This document shows, in pieces, positions 34,064-43,722 of a DNA stretch of 64,000 bases. The position numbers and the translations under genes are program-made. Position 1 is the stretch's first letter; every line of letters begins with the position of its first letter. The notes beneath the pieces are model-generated. The model was not told where the DNA came from. It made no database searches and was given only the letters and a program-made list of their open reading frames with translations. Origin of the DNA: Motiliproteus sp041586615 (GTDB lineage: Bacteria; Pseudomonadota; Gammaproteobacteria; Pseudomonadales; Balneatricaceae); NCBI GenBank assembly GCA_041586615.1, contig JBFGZS010000009.1, positions 20,191 to 84,190 of the forward strand. The letters run 5' to 3'.

Positions 34064-35419
34064 TTATGTTTTAACGTTGCTTTGAATATAGCGGTGTTTA
34101 CCGGATTTTTCTGGTGGTATCGCATGAATTTCTTGAATATCGATGTTGACATTCTTTCCCAGTCGCTGCTGTAGACCAGTCGTTATTTTAAGCCGTATTT
34201 CAGCGCTCAGCGGCGGAGCTTTTGCTACGACCGTGACTTGGGTTAAATCCAGGCTGTGCTGGATGATCTTAAATTCCTGAACTTCGGGTATCTCACGGAG
34301 CACATAGATTAATGCTAGCCCATGCATCATCGTTCCGTCCTGAGAGACAACAAAATCAGTGCTGCGTCCTTCTATACGCTCAAGAACAGGCAGTCCTCGA
34401 CCGCAAGAGCAGGGCGTATCCGATAGCGCCCCTACGTCGCCGGTACGATAGCGTAAGAACGGAAAACCACTGGTTGCCAGGTGCGTGATGACGATTTCGC
34501 CAGATTCGCCCACTGGCTGTGCATTGCCCTGGGCGTCGACGATTTCGACGATGATATCTTCAGCGCTTATATGCATGCTACCGGCTGGGCATTGATGGGC
34601 GATAAACCCTGCATCTCTGCCTCCATAGCCGTTTGCTACCGGGCAGCCAAATACTCTTTCGATCCTTTCGCGCTGGTGATCATAGAGTTTCTCAGAGGTG
34701 ACAAACGCGACCGCAATTCCCAGGTTGTTGAGCGGGATGTTCTCGGCTTCCGCTGTCTGGGCCAGCAGGTTATATACCGATGGATAGCCGAACAGCATTT
34801 TTGGCCTTACATCGTGGATATTCTGGATAAATTTGCGAATCTGCTTTTGACTGAGATCGAAGGCCGGTAGCAAGTGTGAGCGCATGACATAGTCGCGCAT
34901 CAGCTTGATACGATCCTGGCCATTGAGTTCAATGGGGGACCCCCACGCGACAATTTCTTTATCGCCGATATCAACACCCCACCAGCGGGTTGCTCTCCAT
35001 TTCGCGGCAACGTCGTGGCTGACCCGCTCGTTGTTAAGAAAAAAAATCAAGGGTGAACCGCTTGAACCGCCGGTATTGAACGATTTGAGATCGTCAACAT
35101 TATCGGCTTTAAGGTTATGTTCATTGTCGCGAATGAGTGCTTTAGTTAAAAAAGGCAAACTGGCTAACTGTTCAGCACCGTTAATCGCGTTGATATCTAT
35201 ACCTGCGTTATCAATCAGTTGCCGGTAATAGGGTACATGACGATAAATTTTCGCTAAAAACTCGCCCAGCTTCCGAGTTTGGATCTGCTTGATTTGTTCG
35301 ACGCTAAGCCATTGGCTTTTTTCCAAGTCCCGGCGTAGTTTTACCGTAGTATGTCCTTTAAGCCTTTCTTGTAAGGGAAACAATAGGTTGCTTATGACTT
35401 GCGTGTAAACGCTGCTCAT
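34064..35419 (-). CDS. PaaK/CapK-like adenylate-forming ligase
   Basis: A 451-residue member of the phenylacetate-CoA ligase-like group found in capsule and EPS loci. FNTGGSSGSPLIFFLN is the phosphate-binding loop, then MLFGYPSVYNLLAQT, CPVANGYGGRDAGFIAHQC and FPFLRYRTGDVGAL with the cysteine pair TPCSCGRGLPVLERIEGRS. It may activate an acid for polymer decoration, perhaps feeding the MBOAT step downstream (inference). It overlaps the preceding GT4 gene by four bases (ATGA), so it belongs to the same operon. Confidence 0.88.
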   Translation of the reverse strand: MSSVYTQVISNLLFPLQERLKGHTTVKLRRDLEKSQWLSVEQIKQIQTRKLGEFLAKIYRHVPYYRQLIDNAGIDINAINGAEQLASLPFLTKALIRDNEHNLKADNVDDLKSFNTGGSSGSPLIFFLNNERVSHDVAAKWRATRWWGVDIGDKEIVAWGSPIELNGQDRIKLMRDYVMRSHLLPAFDLSQKQIRKFIQNIHDVRPKMLFGYPSVYNLLAQTAEAENIPLNNLGIAVAFVTSEKLYDHQRERIERVFGCPVANGYGGRDAGFIAHQCPAGSMHISAEDIIVEIVDAQGNAQPVGESGEIVITHLATSGFPFLRYRTGDVGALSDTPCSCGRGLPVLERIEGRSTDFVVSQDGTMMHGLALIYVLREIPEVQEFKIIQHSLDLTQVTVVAKAPPLSAEIRLKITTGLQQRLGKNVNIDIQEIHAIPPEKSGKHRYIQSNVKT

Positions 35420-36543
35420 TCAAAATTCCCCTGCGCCTGTTTATAAACATGAGCGAGATCGGTTTTAATCCGCGCCCACTGAAAGCGTTTACTCGCTTCG
35501 AGACCTTGGCTGCGGAGCGTCGTTTGTAGGTTGGTGCTTGCGAGAACTTCGATGCTCGCATCAGCCAGTGCCAGGCTGGACTCTGGCTCGACTAAATAGG
35601 CTGTTTGACCATGTGTAACCAGATCGGGTATGCCTCCGGCTCGGGTGGATACTACGGGTAAACCGCAAGCCAGGGCTTCGATTATAGAGTTTGGTGAGTT
35701 GTCTACCCGCGTAGGATTGAGCATCAGGTCGGCGTCTCTGTAAAGCTCGGCGACTTCTTGGCGGCTGAGCCTGCCGCAAAACTCAACATGCGCATCGATA
35801 TTGAGCGATTTGGCCAAGGAGCGTAGTGAGTCTTCTTCCGGTCCTGTCCCCGCGATGATCATCCGGGTACCAGGATAGTGTTTAAGCAAATGAGGCAGGG
35901 CATTGATCGCTAAATCGATCCCGTATATTTGTTCAAGATTACGTGTGATGACGATGATCGGGCCACGGACATTGTTGCTGGTTTGCTTAAACGCCCGGGG
36001 TACCTTAGGGGGGTAAAATAAGTCGTTGTTAAGGGTGTTTGGTATCACCTGTGTGTCTATCTGGCGTTTAGAAAATACCCTGGACAGAAACACTGAGGGT
36101 ACGATACAGGCCGTTGTTCGTTGCAGGGACGGGGCGACCCATTTCCACGAGGTGTTAAAAAAATGTTCTGCATGCCCGCCCCGATAGTTCAGCACGAGGG
36201 GGGTGTTCGTCCAGTATGCGATCCAAATTGCGGGCACCGCATACAGGTGCCAAGACCAGCCCGAGTTCGCCATTAGGTGTGCGACATCACTGTGTTTTAA
36301 CGCCGTTCGTAGCTGTATCAGATACGGGATCAGGCGAAAGAGTGCCCGTAAACCGCGAACGTTGCCAATAAAGGTCGGCCGATAGGCTGCGTTAGTCGCC
36401 ACAAGTCGAACTTGAGCCTGTTCAAGCGCGAGTAACCGACAGAGTTCCGCCGTTTGATTGGCCATGCCCCCTGCAGGGGGAGGAATTGGTCCTATCACAC
36501 AAACCTTGAGTGCATAAAAAACCTTGTCAGCATCAAACGGCAT
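35416..36543 (-). CDS. Glycosyltransferase family 4
   Basis: A 375-residue GT-B enzyme. GPIPPPAGGMANQTAEL at the N-terminus is the acceptor-side glycine loop; ARDADLMLNPTRVDNSPNSI-like text (here YRDADLMLNPTRVDNSPNSI) and EALACGLPVVSTRAGGIPD form the donor-binding region with the E-X7-E type motif. It overlaps its upstream neighbour by 11 bp and its downstream neighbour by 4 bp. It works in the cytoplasm on the lipid-linked repeat unit; sugar not predictable. Confidence 0.92.
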   Translation of the reverse strand: MPFDADKVFYALKVCVIGPIPPPAGGMANQTAELCRLLALEQAQVRLVATNAAYRPTFIGNVRGLRALFRLIPYLIQLRTALKHSDVAHLMANSGWSWHLYAVPAIWIAYWTNTPLVLNYRGGHAEHFFNTSWKWVAPSLQRTTACIVPSVFLSRVFSKRQIDTQVIPNTLNNDLFYPPKVPRAFKQTSNNVRGPIIVITRNLEQIYGIDLAINALPHLLKHYPGTRMIIAGTGPEEDSLRSLAKSLNIDAHVEFCGRLSRQEVAELYRDADLMLNPTRVDNSPNSIIEALACGLPVVSTRAGGIPDLVTHGQTAYLVEPESSLALADASIEVLASTNLQTTLRSQGLEASKRFQWARIKTDLAHVYKQAQGNFE

Positions 36544-37753
36544 GGGTTAGTGGAAACCTTTGTAGCGAATGGTAAATCGGAAGATACTTTTTCACGCTGT
36601 TATTCCAGTTTCGTTCGTTGTTCACATAAGCGAGTCCATTGTCTATGACTTGGGCGTTCGTGGTGCTCTCCAGGATGGATTTAATGGACTGTGCGAGCGC
36701 GGCTGGGTCGTCAGCAGGGAATAAATAGCCATTTTCGGCGTTGCTAATCAGTTCTTTATGCCCGCCTACATCAGAAGCCAGGACCAATTTCCCCTGTGCC
36801 ATCGCCTCCATAGGCTTTAATGGGGTTACCAGCTCGGTCAGCCGCATAGACTTTCTCGGATAGACCAGGAGGTCAATTAAACTGTAGTAGTCGCCGACCT
36901 CCTGGTGTGGCACACGTCCGGTAAAAATGACCTGCTTGTTGATCCCCAAAGACTCGGCCAACTGCCTGAGATAGGCGTCCTGGCTGCCACCGCCAACTAA
37001 AAGCAAGGTTAAGTCAGGCATTGACGCCTGTAATGTCGCCACGGCGTTGAGGAGTATATCGAGGCCTTCATACTCATAGAAGGAGCCAATAAACCCGATA
37101 ACGGGTTTGTCTTTTAGTTGGTAACGTTCAAGCAAGTCTGCGCTCTTGCCTACAAGGACTTGAAACTGTTCAAGGTCAACCGCATTAGGAATGGTCGTTA
37201 CTTTGTCGGCAGCGATGCCACGGCTGATGATATCGTTTTTCAATCCCTGGCAAATGCAGGTTACGGCATCAGCGTGCCTTAAAACATAGGTTTCCATTGC
37301 GCGTGTAAGCCGATAGCGGATGCTGTTCTCTTTGCAAGTACCGTGGTTTACAGCGGCGTCCTCCCAGAAGGCTCGTATTTCATACACCAGCGGTAGGCCT
37401 GCCTGCTTAGCGGCCAAATAAGCGGCTACGCCATTGAGTGCCGGAGAGTGGGCGTGGATAACATCGGGTGTTTCCTGATCTATGACGTCTAGAATCCGCT
37501 GCTTTAATGTTGGAATAATGGCGAGCTGGTTAAGAACGGGTAACTTACTCAGAAGTCTGGATACCGAATCGCTACGGTAAAAATGTAATCCGTCATGGGT
37601 TTCTTCTCTGCCGATGACCGCCCCTTGCTTGGGGCTGGTTACATGGCAGGTGTCTAGACCTTGCCGACGCTGATTGTTCAGAATGGCACGGGTACGAAAC
37701 GTGTAGCCGTTGTGCAAAGGGATAGAGTGGTCCAGAACATGCAGGATTTTCAA
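36533..37753 (-). CDS. Glycosyltransferase, exosortase A-associated (TIGR04063, Daro_2409 family)
   Basis: A 406-residue GT4 enzyme. MKILHVLDHSIPLHNGYTFR with RTRAILNNQRRQGLDTCHVT is the typical family opening, followed by EIRAFWEDAAVNHGTC and the C-terminal LVYPRKSMRLTELVTPLKPM. It lies 15 bp after the XrtA amidotransferase gene, the standard neighbour in these loci. Confidence 0.92.
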   Translation of the reverse strand: MKILHVLDHSIPLHNGYTFRTRAILNNQRRQGLDTCHVTSPKQGAVIGREETHDGLHFYRSDSVSRLLSKLPVLNQLAIIPTLKQRILDVIDQETPDVIHAHSPALNGVAAYLAAKQAGLPLVYEIRAFWEDAAVNHGTCKENSIRYRLTRAMETYVLRHADAVTCICQGLKNDIISRGIAADKVTTIPNAVDLEQFQVLVGKSADLLERYQLKDKPVIGFIGSFYEYEGLDILLNAVATLQASMPDLTLLLVGGGSQDAYLRQLAESLGINKQVIFTGRVPHQEVGDYYSLIDLLVYPRKSMRLTELVTPLKPMEAMAQGKLVLASDVGGHKELISNAENGYLFPADDPAALAQSIKSILESTTNAQVIDNGLAYVNNERNWNNSVKKYLPIYHSLQRFPLTHAV

Positions 37754-37768
37754 TGTATCAGCTCCCGT

Positions 37769-39679
37769 TCAAGCAACATTTTTATGCATAAATGCGGCAA
37801 ACATTAGCAGCGTCCAAAGTGCGGCGCTGTTATCGCGGCGGCCCGATACATGCTGTTCGATTAATGCTTTCATCGTGTCTACGTTGAATAATCCGCACTC
37901 GACCATGCTGCCGCTCAATAAAGATTGACGAAGTTTCTCTTGGAGTGGCCCCCTAAACCATTTGATAAGCGGCACGGCAAAGCCCATTTTTTTACGATAC
38001 AGCACATCGTGAGGCAGATGCGGCTCAAGGGCTTTTTTGAAACAGTACTTACCTTCGGAGCCCTTTAGTGTTGCTGCCGAATCGGCATTGAAGGCCCACT
38101 CCACAAATTTGTGGTCGAGAAGGGGGACTCTGACTTCGAGGGAGTGCGCCATACTTGCGCGGTCAACCTTGGTGAGAATATCGCCCACGAGATAGGTTTT
38201 TATGTCTATATACTGAATTTTCTTCAGTGGATCCGTGACCGGCGCCTTGGCTTCGTGGTGCCGGAACACACTGAGCGAATTGTAGCCATTGAGCTGTTTT
38301 TTGAGCGTTGGTGAGAATAATGCCTTTCGCGCATCCCGCCGCATAATGGACATCGTGTTGTGGTAGCCCTCGACACTGTCGAAGGCCATGGACTGAAATG
38401 TCGTCTTCGCCCGAAGGAAACGCGGTGCCCAGTCTAATTTGGGGTACGCTTTACCCAGTAGGCCAAACAGGGGCTTGCGAATAGCATAGGGGAGGGTGTT
38501 GCGGATTTTATCTTCATTGAGGTGCCAGCGATATCGGCGGTAACCGGCGAAAAGTTCATCACCGCCGTCACCCGATAGTGCCACGGTGACATGCTGTCTG
38601 GCCAGTTCACAGACGCGATAGGTCGGCATCGATGAACTATCGGCATAGGGCTCGTCGTAAAGGTCTGCGAGCTTGTCTAATAACTCAAAATCATCTTGAT
38701 TGACGATATCGGATCTGTGGTTTGTGTTATAGCGTTTAGCGACGGTGTCTGCGAATTCCGTCTCATTGAATTCTTTAACGTCAAAGCCAATTGAGCAGGT
38801 GTTGACGGGGCTGTCCTGCAAATTTGACATAAGGGCCACAATTGCACTGGAGTCGACGCCTCCAGACAGAAATGCTCCCAGCGGCACCTCTGAGACCAAG
38901 CGTATTTTTACGGCTTCACTGAGCCGATCTATAAGTTCTTTATCGGTATCTTGCAGCGACAGGGCTTGGCCGTTTAGGTGGAGATCCCAATATTGTTTAG
39001 GCTCTGGCTTTGTTTGTTCGTTGCGGTCTAATAACAGGTAGTGACCAGGCTCTAGCTTAAAAACATCCTTGAAGATAGTTTTTGGTTCGGGTATGTAGCC
39101 AAATGTAAAATAATCTTCTATGGCCCGGGGGTCTAGTTGGCGCGGTAGGTTTGGATGTTGTTTAAGTACTTTTAATTCGGAACCGAAGATTAGCGCACCA
39201 TCATCGAGTACGCTGTAATAAAGAGGCTTGATGCCGAGTCGATCACGGGTAATGAACAACTGTTGTTTGGTTTGATCCCAAACGGCGAAGGAAAACATTC
39301 CGCGAAAGCGTTCGACGCATTTGACCCCCCACTCTTCCCAGGCGTGGACAATGGTTTCAGTATCACTATGGGTCTGAAACACATGCCCTTTCTGTTTGAG
39401 TTCCTCACTTAGCGCCGGGTAGTTGTAGATCTCTCCATTGAACACGACGCACACGGTACGATCTTCGTTGTAGAGAGGCTGATGGCCACCTGAAAGGTCA
39501 ATAATCGATAGGCGACGATGTGCGAGGCCGATACCGGGCGCGTAATGAAACCCATCGTCGTCCGGTCCTCGATGAGATTGTATGCCATTCATCCGCTGCA
39601 GCAGGTCTTTGTCAATGCTGCCATCGCCGTTAGGCCCTGAATGCGTGGAAGGATAATAAATACCGGCAATTCCGCACAT
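37769..39679 (-). CDS. XrtA/PEP-CTERM system amidotransferase (asparagine synthase type, TIGR03108)
   Basis: A 636-residue glutamine-dependent amidotransferase. It starts MCGIAGIYYP, so Cys2 is present as glutaminase nucleophile, with HRGPDDDG, HRRLSIIDLSGGHQPL and FNGEIYNY in the glutaminase domain. The synthetase domain has AFLSGGVDSSAIVAL and ALSGDGGDELFAGYRRYRW. It is complete, unlike the Cys-less homologue at 6860. The family amidates an unknown acceptor in XrtA-type EPS synthesis. Confidence 0.95.
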   Translation of the reverse strand: MCGIAGIYYPSTHSGPNGDGSIDKDLLQRMNGIQSHRGPDDDGFHYAPGIGLAHRRLSIIDLSGGHQPLYNEDRTVCVVFNGEIYNYPALSEELKQKGHVFQTHSDTETIVHAWEEWGVKCVERFRGMFSFAVWDQTKQQLFITRDRLGIKPLYYSVLDDGALIFGSELKVLKQHPNLPRQLDPRAIEDYFTFGYIPEPKTIFKDVFKLEPGHYLLLDRNEQTKPEPKQYWDLHLNGQALSLQDTDKELIDRLSEAVKIRLVSEVPLGAFLSGGVDSSAIVALMSNLQDSPVNTCSIGFDVKEFNETEFADTVAKRYNTNHRSDIVNQDDFELLDKLADLYDEPYADSSSMPTYRVCELARQHVTVALSGDGGDELFAGYRRYRWHLNEDKIRNTLPYAIRKPLFGLLGKAYPKLDWAPRFLRAKTTFQSMAFDSVEGYHNTMSIMRRDARKALFSPTLKKQLNGYNSLSVFRHHEAKAPVTDPLKKIQYIDIKTYLVGDILTKVDRASMAHSLEVRVPLLDHKFVEWAFNADSAATLKGSEGKYCFKKALEPHLPHDVLYRKKMGFAVPLIKWFRGPLQEKLRQSLLSGSMVECGLFNVDTMKALIEQHVSGRRDNSAALWTLLMFAAFMHKNVA

Positions 39680-39732
39680 GGTGTCCCTGCCTTATGTGTC
39701 TTTCGGGCTTAACCCCGGTTGTTGTTATGAGT

Positions 39733-40863
39733 CTACGAGTTACTTGCGTAAAGTGCAGCGTATTTGGCCACCATCTGCTCTAAACTGAAATCTGATCGCA
39801 CGCGTTTATGCCCGGCATGTCCATGGGCAACGATTTTCTCAGGCTGGTCAATGTAATGCTGCATGGCTGTGGCCAGCGCGGATTTGTCATTTGAGGTTAC
39901 AAGAAAACCGGTCCTGTTATCTACTACCAGATCAGGATTACCTCCCACACGCGTGGCAACAACGGGCTTTGCCGAAGCCATGGCCTCCAATATTGTATTG
40001 GAAATCCCTTCGGCAAGAGACGGTAGAACAAAGACACTGAACGTATTCAGCAGCTGAGGAATATCCGTGCGTACGCCTGGTAACCAGATCTGATCCTGTA
40101 ACCCTGCATCAATAAGTTTTTGCTCCACTGTGGCGTAGCAGTTGCCGTCGCCGATAATGGCGAGGCGAATTGAACAGTCTGGGGGGTTGTTTACCCGGAA
40201 CAGGTCGATAAAAGCATCGGCCAAGAGGTGGTGGTTTTTAACGGTCGCCATCCGGCCTATACAGCCGAAAATAATATCGGACTTAAGGTTCCAGTGTGGC
40301 GGAAAATCTTCAGCTGAGGCCGTGTTAGGTGCGAAACGCTGTGTATCGACGCCATTACAAATTAAATGTAATTTATCTTTTTTCACCTGGACCTTTTGCT
40401 GTAAAAAATCATAGCCTTCCGTCGATAGTGCAACGTAACCCTGCAGTATTGGGCGTAACAGGCGACGCAGCCAGATATGCTTAGGCTTTATGTCTTCTAT
40501 AGCGGTGTCCCAGCCATGTTCTCCGTGTATTCGGTGCCCTGTACGCGCGAAAAAAGCGGGGATCTGGCATTCAAGCGCGGCAAGATTACGCGAATGCACC
40601 ACATCCGGCTGTAGGCGCCTGAGTAGTCGGTAGATACGGTAGAGCATCGTTACATCGTTGCCAGACTTTTTCTTCATATCGACGTAGTCAACGTTGCGGC
40701 TGACGATGCGCTGTATATATGCGGGGTTATGTTCAGTAAGGCTGACGATCGTGTGTCGGTATGAGCGGGTATCTAAGCGATTAACGAGATTGACAACGCC
40801 ATTTTCCAGCCCGCCAGTATCGAAGCGGTAGAGTATATGAACAATATGGATTGGGCGATTCAT
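39733..40863 (-). CDS. XrtA-associated sugar transferase, TIGR03088 (stp2) family
   Basis: A 376-residue GT4 enzyme. HIVHILYRFDTGGLENGVVN, VDMKKKSGNDVTMLYRIYRL, GEHGWDTAIED and ICNGVDTQRFAP are characteristic of this XrtA-linked subgroup, and the donor site reads VLPSLAEGISNTILEAMASA. It lies between the stp1-type transferase and the amidotransferase, the conserved order for this locus. Confidence 0.93.
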   Translation of the reverse strand: MNRPIHIVHILYRFDTGGLENGVVNLVNRLDTRSYRHTIVSLTEHNPAYIQRIVSRNVDYVDMKKKSGNDVTMLYRIYRLLRRLQPDVVHSRNLAALECQIPAFFARTGHRIHGEHGWDTAIEDIKPKHIWLRRLLRPILQGYVALSTEGYDFLQQKVQVKKDKLHLICNGVDTQRFAPNTASAEDFPPHWNLKSDIIFGCIGRMATVKNHHLLADAFIDLFRVNNPPDCSIRLAIIGDGNCYATVEQKLIDAGLQDQIWLPGVRTDIPQLLNTFSVFVLPSLAEGISNTILEAMASAKPVVATRVGGNPDLVVDNRTGFLVTSNDKSALATAMQHYIDQPEKIVAHGHAGHKRVRSDFSLEQMVAKYAALYASNS

Positions 40864-40944
40864 CGAAGCGCAACGTCCTTTGTTGTGTCGGTTTGATTAT
40901 AATAGGCACTAATCAGGTGTCGGTTTTTAATAAGCGGCCTCCTG

Positions 40945-42183
40945 CTATGTCATGATAGGGCTCGTATCGGACGGTCTGTCCAGTAATTGTTTGAGAGGCG
41001 AGAGCGATTGTTCCCAGGAAAAGTTTTGCTCAACCCAGGCCCGATTCTTTTGTCCCTGCCGGTATTGATCCTGGTGCTTGACGAGATCGATAACGGCAGC
41101 GGCGAAATCTTCGGGCGTATCTGTAATTGACGACAACATGGCACCGGGATTGCCGATCCCTTCCATGGCAAGGGTCGTTGCGACAATTGGTTTTGCCATG
41201 GCCATCGCTTCCAATACTTTGTTTTGGATGCCTCTTGCAATCTGGAGTGGTGCGACGACGAGTGTCGCTTGATGCAGGTACGGCCTGACATCCTCCACCC
41301 TGCCAGTGACGGTCACGTCGAGCGTGTTTTGCAGGGCTTTCACCGTTGCCGAAGGGTTGCCTCCAACGATATAAAACCGGCAGTTTGGCAGTGATGTTTT
41401 GATATGGGGCCACGCCTGTTCTACAAACCAAACCACAGCGTCTTCATTCGCCCAGTAATCCATTGCCCCCGTAAAGACCAGGGTGGGGCACGCTGGATCG
41501 ATACGAATCTCGGGCTCTCTAAGGTCTGCTGCAGGCGTGAAATAGTCGAGATCTACGCCATTTCTGATCGTATGAACCTTGTGATGCAGGCTTGTGGTTA
41601 TTTGTTGGCAAAAAAAGTTTGTTTCGTCTTCAGAGACAAATAAAGAGGCATCAAATTGTTCTGTAACCAGGGTCTCGTAATTAAACAGTGTCCGGTGCTC
41701 GCGTTTAAAAAACCATTTTGATAAATAGGTTTTTTTAGCCGCGTACTGTAACCATTTATTCGAATCAACATCTACGAAGTCAATCACGCGGCGTAAACGC
41801 TGAGTCTCTGAGGTTTCTAGGTATTGAGCCATAGAAGAAGAGAATACAAAGGCCTTGGTTATATGGTTCTGTTGGGTCGTTTGCGATACCCAGCGCTGCA
41901 TTTTTGCAGCGTGGAAGTAGGGTAAAGTGAGAGGCTTTCCGCTTAAAAAACAACTTGTACCTTTTATTAACGCGCTTAGCTTGACGAGCGGGATGTGGAA
42001 AATCTCTTCGCAGTAGGGCTCGAGTTCCTCTAGGTAGCGTAGGTCGTGATGATCATCAACGAAACAGCCGAGGTGTATGCGGTAGTGGCGGCTAAGGTGC
42101 TTTAGGATATTAAAAGAGCGAATCTTGTCCCCTTTGTTAGGTGGATAAGGGATGCGATGAGCTAAAAAGAGTAGCGATTCCAT
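40945..42183 (-). CDS. XrtA-associated sugar transferase, TIGR03087 (stp1) family
   Basis: A 412-residue GT4-like enzyme. LLFLAHRIPYPPNKGDKIRS is the family signature at the N-terminus, then VIDFVDVDSNKWLQYA, SLFVSEDETNFF, IRNGVDLDYFTP and TLVVAPLQIARGIQNKVLEA. It follows the XrtA deacetylase with a 35-bp gap. No membrane segment. Confidence 0.93.
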   Translation of the reverse strand: MESLLFLAHRIPYPPNKGDKIRSFNILKHLSRHYRIHLGCFVDDHHDLRYLEELEPYCEEIFHIPLVKLSALIKGTSCFLSGKPLTLPYFHAAKMQRWVSQTTQQNHITKAFVFSSSMAQYLETSETQRLRRVIDFVDVDSNKWLQYAAKKTYLSKWFFKREHRTLFNYETLVTEQFDASLFVSEDETNFFCQQITTSLHHKVHTIRNGVDLDYFTPAADLREPEIRIDPACPTLVFTGAMDYWANEDAVVWFVEQAWPHIKTSLPNCRFYIVGGNPSATVKALQNTLDVTVTGRVEDVRPYLHQATLVVAPLQIARGIQNKVLEAMAMAKPIVATTLAMEGIGNPGAMLSSITDTPEDFAAAVIDLVKHQDQYRQGQKNRAWVEQNFSWEQSLSPLKQLLDRPSDTSPIMT

Positions 42184-42218
42184 TAAGCGTCCTGTGAAGC
42201 TTTATTCGGTTCTAAGGC

Positions 42219-43073
42219 TTAAACATTTGAGATGCCATCTTTATAGATGTCGCGCATAGCCCCCCACTCGTAGCATTGGAGTAACCTGTCAATACGGGGC
42301 AGCATTTTGTTGAGGTTTGTATAGTGCCTGATGCGTGATTTAAGCGGCGCATGGGTAAATCTAGGCTGGTCTAAATCGATTTCCCAGGGGTGAAAATAAA
42401 AGCAGTAAGGTGTTGAGGTGTTGGCAATATAGTTGTTAATTGCCCAACGGGAAAAGGTTTCAGGAAGCAGCCTGAAATATCCACCACCCGCAATCGACAT
42501 TCTTTTTCCTGCGATGCTAATCGTAGGCATCGGTATCTCGTAGATGCCTTCAGGTCTCATATAAGGAAAAGCTGGCCAGTCAGGAACACCATAAAGGTCA
42601 TGATTAGTCGGTACGGTGCTAGAGCTATAGGTGAAGCCTGCTTGTTTGAGTAGTGCATAAGCCCATTCTGACTGTGTTGTTATAGAAAAGCTGGGCGCAC
42701 GATAGCCCTGAACCTGTACACCAGAAATATCTTCAATGATTTGTTTTGATTTAACGATGTCGGCAAAGAACTGATCTTTAGTTTGCGTGTAGATTCTGCG
42801 ATGGGCATAGCCATGGCAAGCTATTTCATGCCCGCAATCGGATATTTGCCGGATAAGTTGAGGGTGCCTTTCAGCAACCCAGCCAAGTATGAAGAAAGTA
42901 GCTTTTGCAGCGTGAGCGTCAAATAATTCCATCACGCGGTAGGTGTTGTCTTCTACCCGGGATTTAATATTTTTCCATTGATGGGGTTCTACAACGGACT
43001 CAAATGCCGAGACATGAAAATAATCCTCAACATCAACGGTAAGGGCACATGTGGCGGTTGATTTCCGAATCAT
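42219..43073 (-). CDS. XrtA system polysaccharide deacetylase (TIGR03006)
   Basis: A 284-residue NodB-fold protein. CALTVDVEDYFHVSAFESVV is the strongly conserved start of this subfamily, with the metal-binding Asp pair, then ATFFILGWVAERHPQLIRQI, HEIACHGYAHRRIY (two histidines) and GYRAPSFSIT. It should deacetylate an amino sugar of the EPS. GGAGAGCC precedes the ATG. Normally the XrtA-associated ATPase lies directly upstream; here the two are separated by 14.5 kb of other genes. Confidence 0.94.
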   Translation of the reverse strand: MIRKSTATCALTVDVEDYFHVSAFESVVEPHQWKNIKSRVEDNTYRVMELFDAHAAKATFFILGWVAERHPQLIRQISDCGHEIACHGYAHRRIYTQTKDQFFADIVKSKQIIEDISGVQVQGYRAPSFSITTQSEWAYALLKQAGFTYSSSTVPTNHDLYGVPDWPAFPYMRPEGIYEIPMPTISIAGKRMSIAGGGYFRLLPETFSRWAINNYIANTSTPYCFYFHPWEIDLDQPRFTHAPLKSRIRHYTNLNKMLPRIDRLLQCYEWGAMRDIYKDGISNV

Positions 43074-43120
43074 TGGCTCTCCATTTTAGGTTGCTACTAT
43101 CTGCGGCTATACCGTTGCCA

Positions 43121-43280
43121 CTATTAACCTGGCATCAAAATACCGATCCGTTCGGTCTTTTGATGACGACAAGGCCGGCGCCTGTCCGTCCTTGTCTCAC
43201 GTGGCTTTGCGCCACGGCGGTTCATCCATGAACCGCCTATTAAGGCGGCATTTGCGCGGTATTAAGTTGCCGCCTTAATA
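43121..43280 (-). repeat. Full-length copy of the dispersed multi-hairpin element, inverted
   Basis: All five hairpins in reverse order (e, d, c, b, a) relative to the type copy. Left end CTATTAACCTGGCATC, right end TTGCCGCCTTAATA. Very similar to the type copy over its full length, suggesting recent spread. Confidence 0.92.
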
Positions 43281-43533
43281 CCTACCCGCTGAACCTGAGG
43301 TCCCTCGATTAACGCGCCTTTTAAAAAGTCAGATCATGCTAGCACAACGTTAGGATGCGTAGGTAGTGAGTGGCGCTATCCGTACGTCTATGTTCTTCTG
43401 GGCAAGAAAGCTTATACAATTTATACAGATAAAGTGCGAGAATTTCTGGGCGTTTAGAATCGTATGCACACGACAGTGCTACACTGCCTGATGCCTTGAT
43501 GCAGTCTTGAGTAAATGCCTGACGAAGCATTGC

Positions 43534-43646
43534 GTTTATGACGCGTAGCTGTATTTATGACGAGTAGCTGTGTTTATGGTGCGTAGCTGTGATTCTGACT
43601 TGGTACTGTGTTTATGACGCGTAGCAGTATTTATGACTAAAGTTGC
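43534..43646. repeat. 19-bp tandem array (GTTTATGACGCGTAGCTGT)
   Basis: Five consecutive 19-bp units from 43534 to 43628 and a partial sixth. Units 1, 2, 3 and 5 differ at only a few positions; unit 4 (GATTCTGACTTGGTACTGT) is decayed. It ends about 75 bp upstream of the patatin-like gene. Spacing near two helical turns would suit a regulator array, but nothing else supports this. Confidence 0.88.
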
Positions 43647-43722
43647 GTTTATAGAACTGCTGCTTTAGCCGTATGGGGTGGGCCAAATTCCTGTGATGTA
43701 CTCATGTAGATAAGGAAATGGA

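Larger units (their letters stand above)
43074..43722. other. Intergenic region with repeat element and 19-bp array
   Basis: About 650 bp between the divergent deacetylase and patatin-like genes. It contains a full copy of the dispersed multi-hairpin element (43121-43280), about 250 bp with nothing I recognise, a 19-bp tandem array (43534-43646), and then the patatin leader. Short frames here look random. Confidence 0.7.
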
